A stretch of DNA of 33,966 bases, taken from the NCBI GenBank assembly GCA_016649715.1, contig JAENXC010000028.1:1-33966 (forward strand), written 5' to 3'. Below the pieces are notes generated by a model. That model had not been told where the DNA came from, ran no database searches, and worked only from the letters and a program-made list of their open reading frames with translations. The stretch is from Flavobacteriaceae bacterium. Its GTDB lineage: Bacteria; Bacteroidota; Bacteroidia; Flavobacteriales; Flavobacteriaceae. The translations under genes and the position numbers were made by a program. Positions 1-6,677 of this stretch are shown here, in pieces. Numbering within the stretch: the first letter of the stretch is position 1; every line of letters begins with the position of its first letter.

Positions 1-43
1 AGTTAATCCCATCCACCTGAGCCCCCAAGCCATTAACCTCGCT

Positions 44-270
44 TTGTCATTCCGACGCAGGAGGAATCTCATCCACCTGAGCCCCCACACAATTTTGTCA
101 TTCCGACGAAGGAGGGAACCCCATCCACCAAGTCCCTCCATTCTATCATTCCGATGAAAGAGGAAACCGAAGATTCAATGTAGTTAATCCCCTACCGCTG
201 AACTACCAATCTTTATTTAACAGCCGAAAAACCACTCTTATGGGATTTCTCCCTCTGGTCGAAATGACAA
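44..270. repeat. Cluster of palindromic intergenic repeats (left flank of cas9 module)
   Basis: Left arms starting TTGTCATTCCGACG recur near 44, 95 and 144. The last one continues to a right arm ending GAAATGACAA at 270, which is the inverted counterpart of the left arm. The 144-270 copy matches, in order and spacing, the complete copy at 4820-4949. The 44 and 95 copies are left arms only. The arms can fold on each other, so this is a REP- or MITE-like element. No gene is seen in 1-277. Confidence 0.75.
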
Positions 271-277
271 CTGTAGT

Positions 278-595
278 TTACAAAAACCGATCTTCCAAAA
301 ACTCAAAAGTAGCATTGAAAGAACGTATCAAATCCAATTTCTTGTCCCTACGCCAACCCTTAAGTTCCTTTTCCCTCGCAATGGCCAGCTGAACCCAAGA
401 AAACTCTTCATAATAAACCAAATGCTGTAATTGATATTTGGAAGCAAAGGTTTTAATCCCTTTTTCAATATTTTCTTGATGTTGCCGTAATCTTCTTCCA
501 AGATTATTGGTCACTCCAATATAATAAGTGGAACGGTATTTATTGGTAATGATGTAAACGTAATACGTATGGCTGCCTTCGTTAAATTCAATCAT
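278..595 (-). CDS. Small GIY-YIG endonuclease domain protein (YhbQ/UvrC-N type)
   Basis: A 105-residue single-domain protein. The GIY-YIG pattern is clear: YYVYIITN near residues 11-18, YYIGVT near 24-29, the catalytic-type Arg in GRRLRQH, and the later acidic residue in AREKELKGWRR. This family binds and nicks DNA, and many stand-alone members have no known role. The size is normal for the small YhbQ-like group. The gene sits within about 10 nt of palindromic repeat ends on both sides (ends at 270 and starts near 600), so it may travel with those repeats. It is co-oriented with cas9 and 64 nt downstream of it. A link to Cas9 function is not shown by the sequence; the repeat association explains the position equally well. 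Confidence 0.85.
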   Translation of the reverse strand: MIEFNEGSHTYYVYIITNKYRSTYYIGVTNNLGRRLRQHQENIEKGIKTFASKYQLQHLVYYEEFSWVQLAIAREKELKGWRRDKKLDLIRSFNATFEFLEDRFL

Positions 596-603
596 AATAC
601 ACT

Positions 604-639
604 TACTCTTATGGGATTCCTCCTGCGTCGGAATGACAA
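604..639. repeat. Solitary right arm of the palindromic repeat
   Basis: The sequence reads TTACTCTTATGGGATTCCTC and then a right arm ending GGAATGACAA at 639, like the right ends at 270 and 4949. It lies between the start of the GIY-YIG gene and the stop codon of cas9 (21 nt away). Confidence 0.7.
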
Positions 640-659
640 ATAAAGCCTGAACATTTCCA

Positions 660-3600
660 TTACTTAAATTTTATTTGTCCAGAAGGGAAAATATCAAAAT
701 CTTTTTCTTCAAAACTCGCTTTAAAATTACTCAAACTTATCCTGAGCTTTTGGGCAGGACTATCAAAATCCAATGTTGATTCTTTCTTTAAATCCTTATC
801 AGGCCCACCTTGTGCATGATGGCGCAACTGGATGCGCCCATCGCTTTCAAATTGCGCAATTTTATAAAGCCGTTTGCTCAATTCCAAATTTGACAATTGT
901 CTTAACTCTTCTTTATCGTTTTCATAGAAAAGCACCATTTGGTTAACTTTCAAAACATAAACAAGAGGAATTAGGGATTCAGATTTTTTCCCTTCATCTT
1001 TCAACATATTGTTATCAATGGGCAATTCCATTTTTTCATTACCGCAATTAAATTTTGCAACCTCCAAAGCTGAAATGGTCTTAAAACTTCTGTCAACTTT
1101 ACCATTTTCATTTATGGACTCATACACGGCCAAACCAAAAATATTTTCCAAAGTAGCATAATAATTTTCTTTATAGGGCTTTTTGCTTTTCTGTGAAACA
1201 TGGCTCTGTTTCTTTATAGTTGGCAATTCCTTGAATTTAGTTTTTATCCTTATCCGTTTTATCAACATGCTCTTTTTGCCATCTTCTTCTGGTAGCTCTA
1301 TGAAACCTTCTTCAGTTCTCACATTTTTTAGTCCATGCTTATTTATTCTTTCTTTTATTCCTTCATCAACAATATTGGACACATCAGTTTCCGCAAATGA
1401 GCTGTCCACAGGTTTTCTGATTACATACCAAATTTCCTTTTCTTCCTTTTCGTTTTTGCGCTCAATGGCACCATAAAAAGTATCTTTATGCAAAGAGCTT
1501 CTGATACCTTGACCTTTTTCGAAAATAACATTCCCAAATTTGTCATATTGAATTTTGCCGCGTTTGCGAAGTTTACGTTTGGTTTGCTTCAACAAATTAT
1601 CTTTATGCTTATGCACCACCAAGATTGATTGCTGCACTTCCAGAACATCTTCAGTAAATGATGTCCATGGTTTTGCAACCTTGAATTTTTCAACTCGTCC
1701 TATCTCTTCCGCTTGGCGGAAGGCCTTGGCCAAAGAATCCCGGATATCTTTAGTCATGCAGGTCAAAACGATGGCATCTACAGCATGATGATAATGCAAG
1801 TTCCTGTCTTTTTTAGGCAACCCCCAAGAATTTCGAATATCGGCAACCATAGTTCCCTTTGAAGGAAAAACACTATCGAATAGTGATTTTAAAAATAGTG
1901 TGGCATATTTTGTAATAACCCCTGTATCTACCAACTGACTGTTTTTGAATTTCGGATTGATTTCTTTGTCAGTGAACCTATTGTATTTATCCCTCCAATA
2001 ATTTAGTTCTAGCATCAAGTAATGCTTTTGTTGGATTGCCCTGTCTTTTTGTTCAACAGTTGAAGCAATTTTGGAAAAATACTTTTGTTGCTCCACCTTT
2101 TCTTTCAAATCTTCTATTGTGGTTTTCCAGTGGGCAATATTTATCAATACGGTTTGGACATATCGCTCATCCAATTCCTGTGGAATTCTATTTCCCTTAA
2201 TTTTTTGGTTGAAATCCCTATCGGTCAACGTTTTGTTCGCCAATGAATTGTCAAAAGACTTGCTTCTTGGGAATGTATGCTCGATATCAAATTTTGGATT
2301 GGGGCCAATCATCTCTGAAATGTCAATGGTTTTATCGGTATAGATACATTTTTCGCGCTGCTCCTTCCAAAATCTATATTTCATTACATCCAAATCTGAA
2401 ACAATATAGTTTGAATAATTCTTTTGAAACTCTTCTAGAAATGCCCTGTATTTATTATTTTCATTTTCCCGTTCGCGTTGCCATCTTTCTATCGCCAAAC
2501 GTTTGTTCTTGTCGTTAAGTTCTCTTGCCAATTCAATAATGACGGTGGTATCAGGTTCAATTTTGTTCTCTTCAATGAGCGAATTGACCAACTTCCTTAA
2601 ATTATGAAGGGTGCGCATCGCCATAGGGTTTCTAACGGAATCCGTGAACGGACTTCCCAATAAACCATTATCGCTTTCTGGATAAATATCAATTGCCGAT
2701 GGATGATATAATTTATCCGCCTGTTCTTTACCAACTTTGAATTCGTCAATTAGGAATTGTTTAATCTCTTCGTCCAATCGTGGTTTTTGCAGGAAATAGC
2801 CCCCAATTCTTCTTTTTTGAAGCTGTTTCTGAAATAGGGAAGTAATTTCCAAATCAATTTCGGATTGTTGGATATTATCCAATTTCTCCCATCGCTCCTT
2901 TCCATAAAAAGCAATGATTTTTTCAGTCACGTTTTTCCTGTCCGTCTCGTCCAAAACATACTCATTGTGGGAATTGTCATATTCTTTTATAAAACTGTCA
3001 ACAAGTTCATTTACAATGTCAACCTTTAATATTTTCTCTTTATACCCATCAATAATATCACAAATGGTATCTTGAATAAATTGTTGATTATCCTTCCATT
3101 TTTCCTTTCCTACTACTGCTTCAATATTTGCATAAAAAACTGCGTGGGAATAAATGATGTTTTCCTTCAGAAATGGTAAAATTTTGGTAATTGCTTTTTT
3201 GCTCAAAGAAGCGAAACCCTGTTTAAGATTGATCTTTTCATAAGTTTCAACCTGCTCTTCAGAAATATCAAAACGATCCCGAATGAATTTTTTAATTTTT
3301 TCTGAAGTAATGTCATTCAAAAAATCTCCTGCAAAATATAAGGTGTGCCATAGCTCATCTATAAGCTGGTCAGGATTTTTATCATCGTCATTTTTATAAG
3401 TTCCAAGTATTTTCGTTTTGCAATCCTCCCAATCTTCAGCATCAAAAACTGCGATAAACCTACTCATTGTGGGATTTCCGACAATAGGATATTTGTCTTT
3501 GTAATTAAAATCGAAATACAAATTTTCCTTTTTCGTCAAATTGTTGACCGTCTTTGATAAATCTGCAAACTTGAAATTGGGTTTGCTTTTTCTGAAGAAT

Positions 3601-4520
3601 AACTTCTTAGCAACCTTAAAATAAATTGGATATTCCGAAAGAAAACGAAACTTCTCGCTATTCCTTTCTTTAACCTTTATGGAGTTCAAGAATTGATACA
3701 TCCTATATTCTTCATACAAAGGATGGCTAACGGCACAACGTGGTTTGCTGGGTTCCAATGTACATTTGCCAATACTTCCTTTCTGAGATTTTAATGGTCT
3801 TTGAAAGAAAATGGCTTCAAAGAATTGGTCTGCCAAGTCATTATGAATGTTTTGACTATTCATCAAAGCATTGAATTCTTCAATATAACTTATCCGTGAT
3901 GAATTCACTTCATTATCATCAGCCTTATATTTGGTTTTTCTGACCTTTTCTCCTTTCTCTAATTGCTCAAACAAATATTCGCCAAGTGTCTTATTTCCTC
4001 TTTTCTCTTTTTCTACTTTATAAACTTCCAAATCCTTTCCGGCATCGGAATCTTTTCGCCCGCTCTTAAAGCCACGTCTTTGACAGATATGATATAAAGC
4101 CCTCCCCAATTCGAATTTTGAAACTCTTTCGGCAGGCGCTTTGGCTCGCACTTGGTATGGGTCTATTTTAAGCCATTCTTGAAATTCTAAATTTTCAATT
4201 GGATAGGCCATGTCACTACCTTTTTTGTAAACTGTCCACGCGTTCAATTCCTCAATGGATAAAGGGCAGTAACCATTGATTATAAGTAGCTTTAATAAAT
4301 CAGCTTTGCGTTTTCTTCGTCTGGCATAGAGTTTTCGCGCAGCCCTGTTTTTGGTGCGTTCAGAAGCTAAAGAGAATTCTACTCCTTTCACTTCACCTAC
4401 ACCCTGCGGAAAAATCAATACACCAGAATCCAAAATCTGGTTTTCATTTCCTGCATTATTGTCTCTGATTGCCCACCCAATCGAGTTAGTCCCCAAATCC
4501 AATCCTAATATTCTTGCCAT
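660..4520 (-). CDS. cas9: CRISPR-associated endonuclease Cas9 (type II-C, apparently orphan)
   Basis: A 1286-residue Cas9, an RNA-guided DNA endonuclease. RuvC-I is at the N-terminus (GLDLGTNSIGWAI, Asp8). An Arg-rich bridge helix follows near 55-80 (RTKNRAARKLYARRRKRK). RuvC-II has Glu663 in VIIELARE. The HNH domain has FDIEH with His748, and Asn771 at the position of SpCas9 Asn863. RuvC-III has HHAVDA with His912 and Asp915. All nuclease positions look filled. The HNH metal position is Glu747 rather than the more usual Asp; I recall this DIEH form from Bacteroidota Cas9s. No internal stop or frameshift is seen. Type II-C loci normally run cas9-cas1-cas2-array, but here only repeats and a GIY-YIG gene follow. 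The start at 4520 is set by the RuvC-I motif a few residues in. A tracrRNA gene is divergent upstream. Confidence 0.97.
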   Translation of the reverse strand: MARILGLDLGTNSIGWAIRDNNAGNENQILDSGVLIFPQGVGEVKGVEFSLASERTKNRAARKLYARRRKRKADLLKLLIINGYCPLSIEELNAWTVYKKGSDMAYPIENLEFQEWLKIDPYQVRAKAPAERVSKFELGRALYHICQRRGFKSGRKDSDAGKDLEVYKVEKEKRGNKTLGEYLFEQLEKGEKVRKTKYKADDNEVNSSRISYIEEFNALMNSQNIHNDLADQFFEAIFFQRPLKSQKGSIGKCTLEPSKPRCAVSHPLYEEYRMYQFLNSIKVKERNSEKFRFLSEYPIYFKVAKKLFFRKSKPNFKFADLSKTVNNLTKKENLYFDFNYKDKYPIVGNPTMSRFIAVFDAEDWEDCKTKILGTYKNDDDKNPDQLIDELWHTLYFAGDFLNDITSEKIKKFIRDRFDISEEQVETYEKINLKQGFASLSKKAITKILPFLKENIIYSHAVFYANIEAVVGKEKWKDNQQFIQDTICDIIDGYKEKILKVDIVNELVDSFIKEYDNSHNEYVLDETDRKNVTEKIIAFYGKERWEKLDNIQQSEIDLEITSLFQKQLQKRRIGGYFLQKPRLDEEIKQFLIDEFKVGKEQADKLYHPSAIDIYPESDNGLLGSPFTDSVRNPMAMRTLHNLRKLVNSLIEENKIEPDTTVIIELARELNDKNKRLAIERWQRERENENNKYRAFLEEFQKNYSNYIVSDLDVMKYRFWKEQREKCIYTDKTIDISEMIGPNPKFDIEHTFPRSKSFDNSLANKTLTDRDFNQKIKGNRIPQELDERYVQTVLINIAHWKTTIEDLKEKVEQQKYFSKIASTVEQKDRAIQQKHYLMLELNYWRDKYNRFTDKEINPKFKNSQLVDTGVITKYATLFLKSLFDSVFPSKGTMVADIRNSWGLPKKDRNLHYHHAVDAIVLTCMTKDIRDSLAKAFRQAEEIGRVEKFKVAKPWTSFTEDVLEVQQSILVVHKHKDNLLKQTKRKLRKRGKIQYDKFGNVIFEKGQGIRSSLHKDTFYGAIERKNEKEEKEIWYVIRKPVDSSFAETDVSNIVDEGIKERINKHGLKNVRTEEGFIELPEEDGKKSMLIKRIRIKTKFKELPTIKKQSHVSQKSKKPYKENYYATLENIFGLAVYESINENGKVDRSFKTISALEVAKFNCGNEKMELPIDNNMLKDEGKKSESLIPLVYVLKVNQMVLFYENDKEELRQLSNLELSKRLYKIAQFESDGRIQLRHHAQGGPDKDLKKESTLDFDSPAQKLRISLSNFKASFEEKDFDIFPSGQIKFK

Positions 4521-4543
4521 AACCTAAAATTTTTATGATGTTC

Positions 4544-4618
4544 CTAAATTACCTAAAAAGAATTTACCTGCTTTACGGTTTTCCGCATTGCAGGTAAAAT
4601 AAATTTTTAATACATTTG
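4544..4618. promoter_or_regulatory. Shared divergent promoter/operator for cas9 and tracrRNA
   Basis: A near-perfect palindrome TACGG-TTTT-CCGCA lies at 4574-4587. On the plus strand a perfect Bacteroidota -7 box, TACATTTG, lies at 4611-4618, 23 nt away, pointing at the tracrRNA; a TTG at 4588-4590 could serve as a -33 element. On the minus strand a near-match, TAATTTAG (4551 to 4544), lies 22 nt from the palindrome and points at cas9. The palindrome is enclosed by a perfect 9-bp inverted repeat, TTTACCTGC (4563-4571) and GCAGGTAAA (4590-4598). Binding by a regulator is inferred. Confidence 0.6.
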
Positions 4619-4622
4619 AAAT

Positions 4623-4712
4623 GTGAAAAATTATCCTAATCTATAATCTTATCACAATAAGGCTATATGCCGTAGATGAAAATCTTTAGTCCCGCCTCGG
4701 TGGGACTTTTTT
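4623..4712 (+). ncRNA. tracrRNA for Cas9
   Basis: Located about 100 nt upstream of cas9 and divergent from it. The anti-repeat is about 4623-4658. It is followed by a GGC-TATAT-GCC hairpin (4661-4671), an AGAT-GAAA-ATCT hairpin (4674-4685) and a strong terminator hairpin. The CACAATAAGGC junction and the AGTCCCGCC-type terminal stem resemble type II-C tracrRNAs of Bacteroidota as I know them. The start is placed from the -7 box at 4611-4618 and is approximate. The anti-repeat implies a crRNA repeat beginning close to ATTGTGATAAGATTATAGAT (with G-U pairing, GTTGTG at the 5' end). No such repeat was found by eye in this window. Confidence 0.85.
4688..4712 (+). terminator. Intrinsic terminator of tracrRNA
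   Basis: A 9-bp stem, AGTCCCGCC paired with GGTGGGACT (one G-T pair), is followed by a run of six T (4707-4712). It is the last hairpin of the tracrRNA. Confidence 0.9.
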
Positions 4713-4750
4713 ATTGGAGGAAGCAAAGATTTATGCCGATGCAATCCGCT

Positions 4751-5012
4751 TTGTCATTTCGATGCAGGGGGAAATTGAAGATTCAGTGTATTTAATCCCA
4801 TTAACCCAAGCCGCATACTTTGTCATTCCGACGCAGGAGGAAATCGAAGATTCAACGTAGTTAATCTCATACCGCCGAACCATCAACTATAAATTACAAC
4901 AGACGAAAACTTACTCTTATGGGATTTCTCCCGTTGGTCGAAATGACAAGTTCGACTTTCTTTTGTCATTCCGACGCAAAAGGCAATCGAAGATTCAACG
5001 TAGTCAAACCCA
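4751..5012. repeat. Cluster of palindromic repeats (right flank of cas9 module)
   Basis: A complete 130-bp element lies at 4820-4949: left arm TTGTCATTCCGACGCAGGAG, right arm the imperfect inverse ending GAAATGACAA. Left-arm-only copies start at 4751 and 4973. Three copies share the internal stretch GAAGATTCA. These are the same family as at 44-270 and 604-639, so the cas9-tracrRNA unit has copies within 21 nt (cas9 stop) and 39 nt (tracrRNA terminator). No gene is seen in 4713-5227. Confidence 0.8.
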
Positions 5013-5030
5013 TAAATTTGAATCTGTATT

Positions 5031-5074
5031 TCAAAAATTAATGAAGTAAAGTGTTGTTTTTTACCTCAGTTCTT
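5031..5074. repeat. 44-bp dispersed repeat, copy A
   Basis: This 44-bp block matches 18011-18054 at 41 of 44 positions. The conserved core read on the minus strand is GAACTGAGGTAAAAAACAAC. Copy B lies just beyond the stop of a minus-strand gene, so the block may be a 3' tail. Copy A lies downstream of a promoter-like block (5122-5200) with no gene between them. Confidence 0.75.
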
Positions 5075-5121
5075 CTTATGAGTGTCGTATATATATTGCA
5101 CATGTATGCAAGTTTATAATT

Positions 5122-5200
5122 CAAATATATAACAAACTCAAGCCCACTCATTACGGAAAACCATAACAGCCTGCATTTTAACCGGGGAGAATACCAAATA
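5122..5200 (-). promoter_or_regulatory. Promoter-like block (palindrome + -7 box + distal box), no gene after it
   Basis: The palindrome TACGG-AAAA-CCATA lies at 5152-5165. The minus-strand -7 box TATATTTG spans 5129 to 5122, exactly 22 nt away. A distal box, GGGGAGAATACCAAATA, starts at 5184, 32 bp from the palindrome start. The same layout is found upstream of DUF1883 and the 184-aa gene. Transcription from here would run leftward over copy A of the 44-bp repeat, where no ORF is seen. Confidence 0.5.
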
Positions 5201-5227
5201 AAGAATATTACTGACTAAAAATCCCTA

Positions 5228-5491
5228 CTATAGTACTTTTACAGAGGAGCCTAATCGTCCTGAATAACCCCCTAGATCAACAGTAACATGCCAAAAGCCA
5301 GAACTTGGCACTGCTATTCTATATGGTGAACTTGCTACATGTCCTCCGTAGTATGTGTGCTTTCTTCCCGCTTTATAATTTGAGAAATCTGAGCTATTCA
5401 TTAACTTAACATTGGCCGCATTTCCTGTTAAAGTTACTTCAACTATTTCGCCCTCTTTTAAATGTCCTAAGTCATAAGATAGAAATTTCAT
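5228..5491 (-). CDS. DUF1883 domain protein
   Basis: An 87-residue protein that matches DUF1883 along its whole length: MKFLSYDLGHLKEGEIVEV at the start, then GNAANVKLMN, a YKAGRKHTYYGG block, and a C-terminal WHVTVDLGG. The biochemical role of DUF1883 is unknown to me. The domain is also found fused to TIR-type domains in other bacteria, which hints at a role in defence or signalling, but here it stands alone with no effector domain. A promoter-like block lies upstream (palindrome 5585-5598, -7 box 5562 to 5555), giving a leader of roughly 57 nt. The family call is firm; the function is open. Confidence 0.85.
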   Translation of the reverse strand: MKFLSYDLGHLKEGEIVEVTLTGNAANVKLMNSSDFSNYKAGRKHTYYGGHVASSPYRIAVPSSGFWHVTVDLGGYSGRLGSSVKVL

Positions 5492-5554
5492 AAATAAAGT
5501 GTTTTAATTAATTAAGTTTTTACAGATATCAGGAATGTCAACCTGTTTATTCAC

Positions 5555-5665
5555 CAAATTTAAAACAAACGCAAACCCATCCATTACGGAAAACCAATAG
5601 AGTGGGCTTTTAACTGGCCCACCTACGCATAAAGCTTCGGTGGCCAAAGGGGAGAATACCAAATA
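5555..5665 (-). promoter_or_regulatory. Promoter-like block upstream of DUF1883
   Basis: A half-degraded palindrome, TACGG-AAAA-CCAAT, lies at 5585-5598. The minus-strand -7 box TAAATTTG spans 5562 to 5555, 22 nt away. The distal box GGGGAGAATACCAAATA lies at 5649-5665, 64 bp from the palindrome start rather than the 32 bp of the other copies. The extra 32 bp include a hairpin with GGCCCACC and GGTGGCC arms. This block and the next one fill the 5492-5827 intergenic region. Confidence 0.55.
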
Positions 5666-5755
5666 TAATAAATTTTAACTATAGATAGGCTAACTATCTT
5701 ATTTTTAGAATATCATAGCTTTTTCATTTACTGAAAAAATTAATTTCACTCCCAT

Positions 5756-5799
5756 TACGGAATCCCGTAAAAAAGAATAGAAAAGACAATGTAGGTTTG
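5756..5799 (+). promoter_or_regulatory. Promoter with perfect palindrome upstream of lipoprotein gene
   Basis: A perfect palindrome, TACGG-AATC-CCGTA, lies at 5756-5769, then 22 nt, then the -7 box TAGGTTTG at 5792-5799. The palindrome occupies the place where a -33 element would be expected, which suggests an activator or operator site. The gene starts at 5828. Confidence 0.6.
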
Positions 5800-5827
5800 T
5801 TAATACTAACCATTAAAATAAAATGAA

Positions 5828-6526
5828 ATGAAACACTTAACTCTAATTTTAATTGCTGTATTGCTTATAGCAACCTCCTGCTCAAGTTCAAAAAGCATTA
5901 GATTCTCGAAGAAACCGGATGATATTGTAAAAACCGAATCCCTAAAAAATTTCCTTGCAATTAATAAAAACCCAAAAGTTGTATTAAGGGTGAATGAAGG
6001 CTCTTATACCGTTACCGAGAATGAAAATATTGATTACCTCTATAATGCAATTGAAAACCAACTTTTAGCAAGTGGTTTTGTGGTTAGGGACAGGCAACTG
6101 TTTAACCAAATAATAGGGAACAAAGACAATAACATAGATTATGAAGTCCTTAAAAACAAGTCAGATACAGATTTAATTATTGAACTCACGAAGCTCGACC
6201 CAAAGATCAAATATTCTACCAATAAATACTACAATAAAAACAATGATGAGAAAATTGAGCAATCATATGTGCACGAACGCTTCGGAGCTTCGGTAGAATT
6301 TAAGGTAGTGCTGATCAAGTCAAATGAATTTGCAGGAGTTTATAAATTCAATTACACCCCTTGTACAGAGGGTTGCACTATCAAAAAATCTATGAAGGAA
6401 TTAAACAAGGAACGGCGGGTAAGAGAAAAAAACGGTCCTCAAGGCTATGAAGGGGTGGAAAAAGATGAATTGGAAATATTCATAAAAGATGCGACTCAGC
6501 AATTGGTAGCCGAGATGAGAGGTTAA
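5828..6526 (+). CDS. Predicted lipoprotein of unknown function
   Basis: A 232-residue protein. It has a lipoprotein signal peptide: MKHLTLILIAVLLIATSC, with Cys18 as the lipidation site, then a Ser-rich linker. The mature part is hydrophilic, with a repeated Lys/Asn-rich character and no domain that I recognise. The start at 5828 is chosen because it gives a proper signal peptide; the ATG at 5823 is out of frame and stops at once. Perfect TACGG palindromes lie both before (5756) and 13 nt after the gene (6540). The second belongs to the hsdM promoter. The lipoprotein lies immediately upstream of the restriction operon on the same strand but has no recognisable part in it. Confidence 0.8.
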   Translation: MKHLTLILIAVLLIATSCSSSKSIRFSKKPDDIVKTESLKNFLAINKNPKVVLRVNEGSYTVTENENIDYLYNAIENQLLASGFVVRDRQLFNQIIGNKDNNIDYEVLKNKSDTDLIIELTKLDPKIKYSTNKYYNKNNDEKIEQSYVHERFGASVEFKVVLIKSNEFAGVYKFNYTPCTEGCTIKKSMKELNKERRVREKNGPQGYEGVEKDELEIFIKDATQQLVAEMRG

Positions 6527-6539
6527 TTTTTTAGGACGT

Positions 6540-6583
6540 TACGGAAACCCGTAACTCCCCGCCCCCATCTTTCCTTATTATTG
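6540..6583 (+). promoter_or_regulatory. Candidate promoter of the hsdM operon with perfect palindrome
   Basis: A perfect palindrome, TACGG-AAAC-CCGTA, lies at 6540-6553. After 22 nt comes TATTATTG (6576-6583), one mismatch from TAnnTTTG. The layout is that of the other blocks. The predicted transcript would start near 6590, leaving a leader of about 90 nt to the ATG at 6678. Confidence 0.5.
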
Positions 6584-6677
6584 CACACATGCAGGCCTTT
6601 ATTACATTTTCAATGGAATCCCCTGCAAGGAATTGTTTACTTTTAGCGTTCAAAAAACCAAAAACCCCTTTTCCCGA

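Noticed and set aside
6633-6677. TTG start extending HsdM by 15 residues
   Set aside because: The extra residues do not resemble HsdM N-termini, and the ATG at 6678 begins right at the usual start region.
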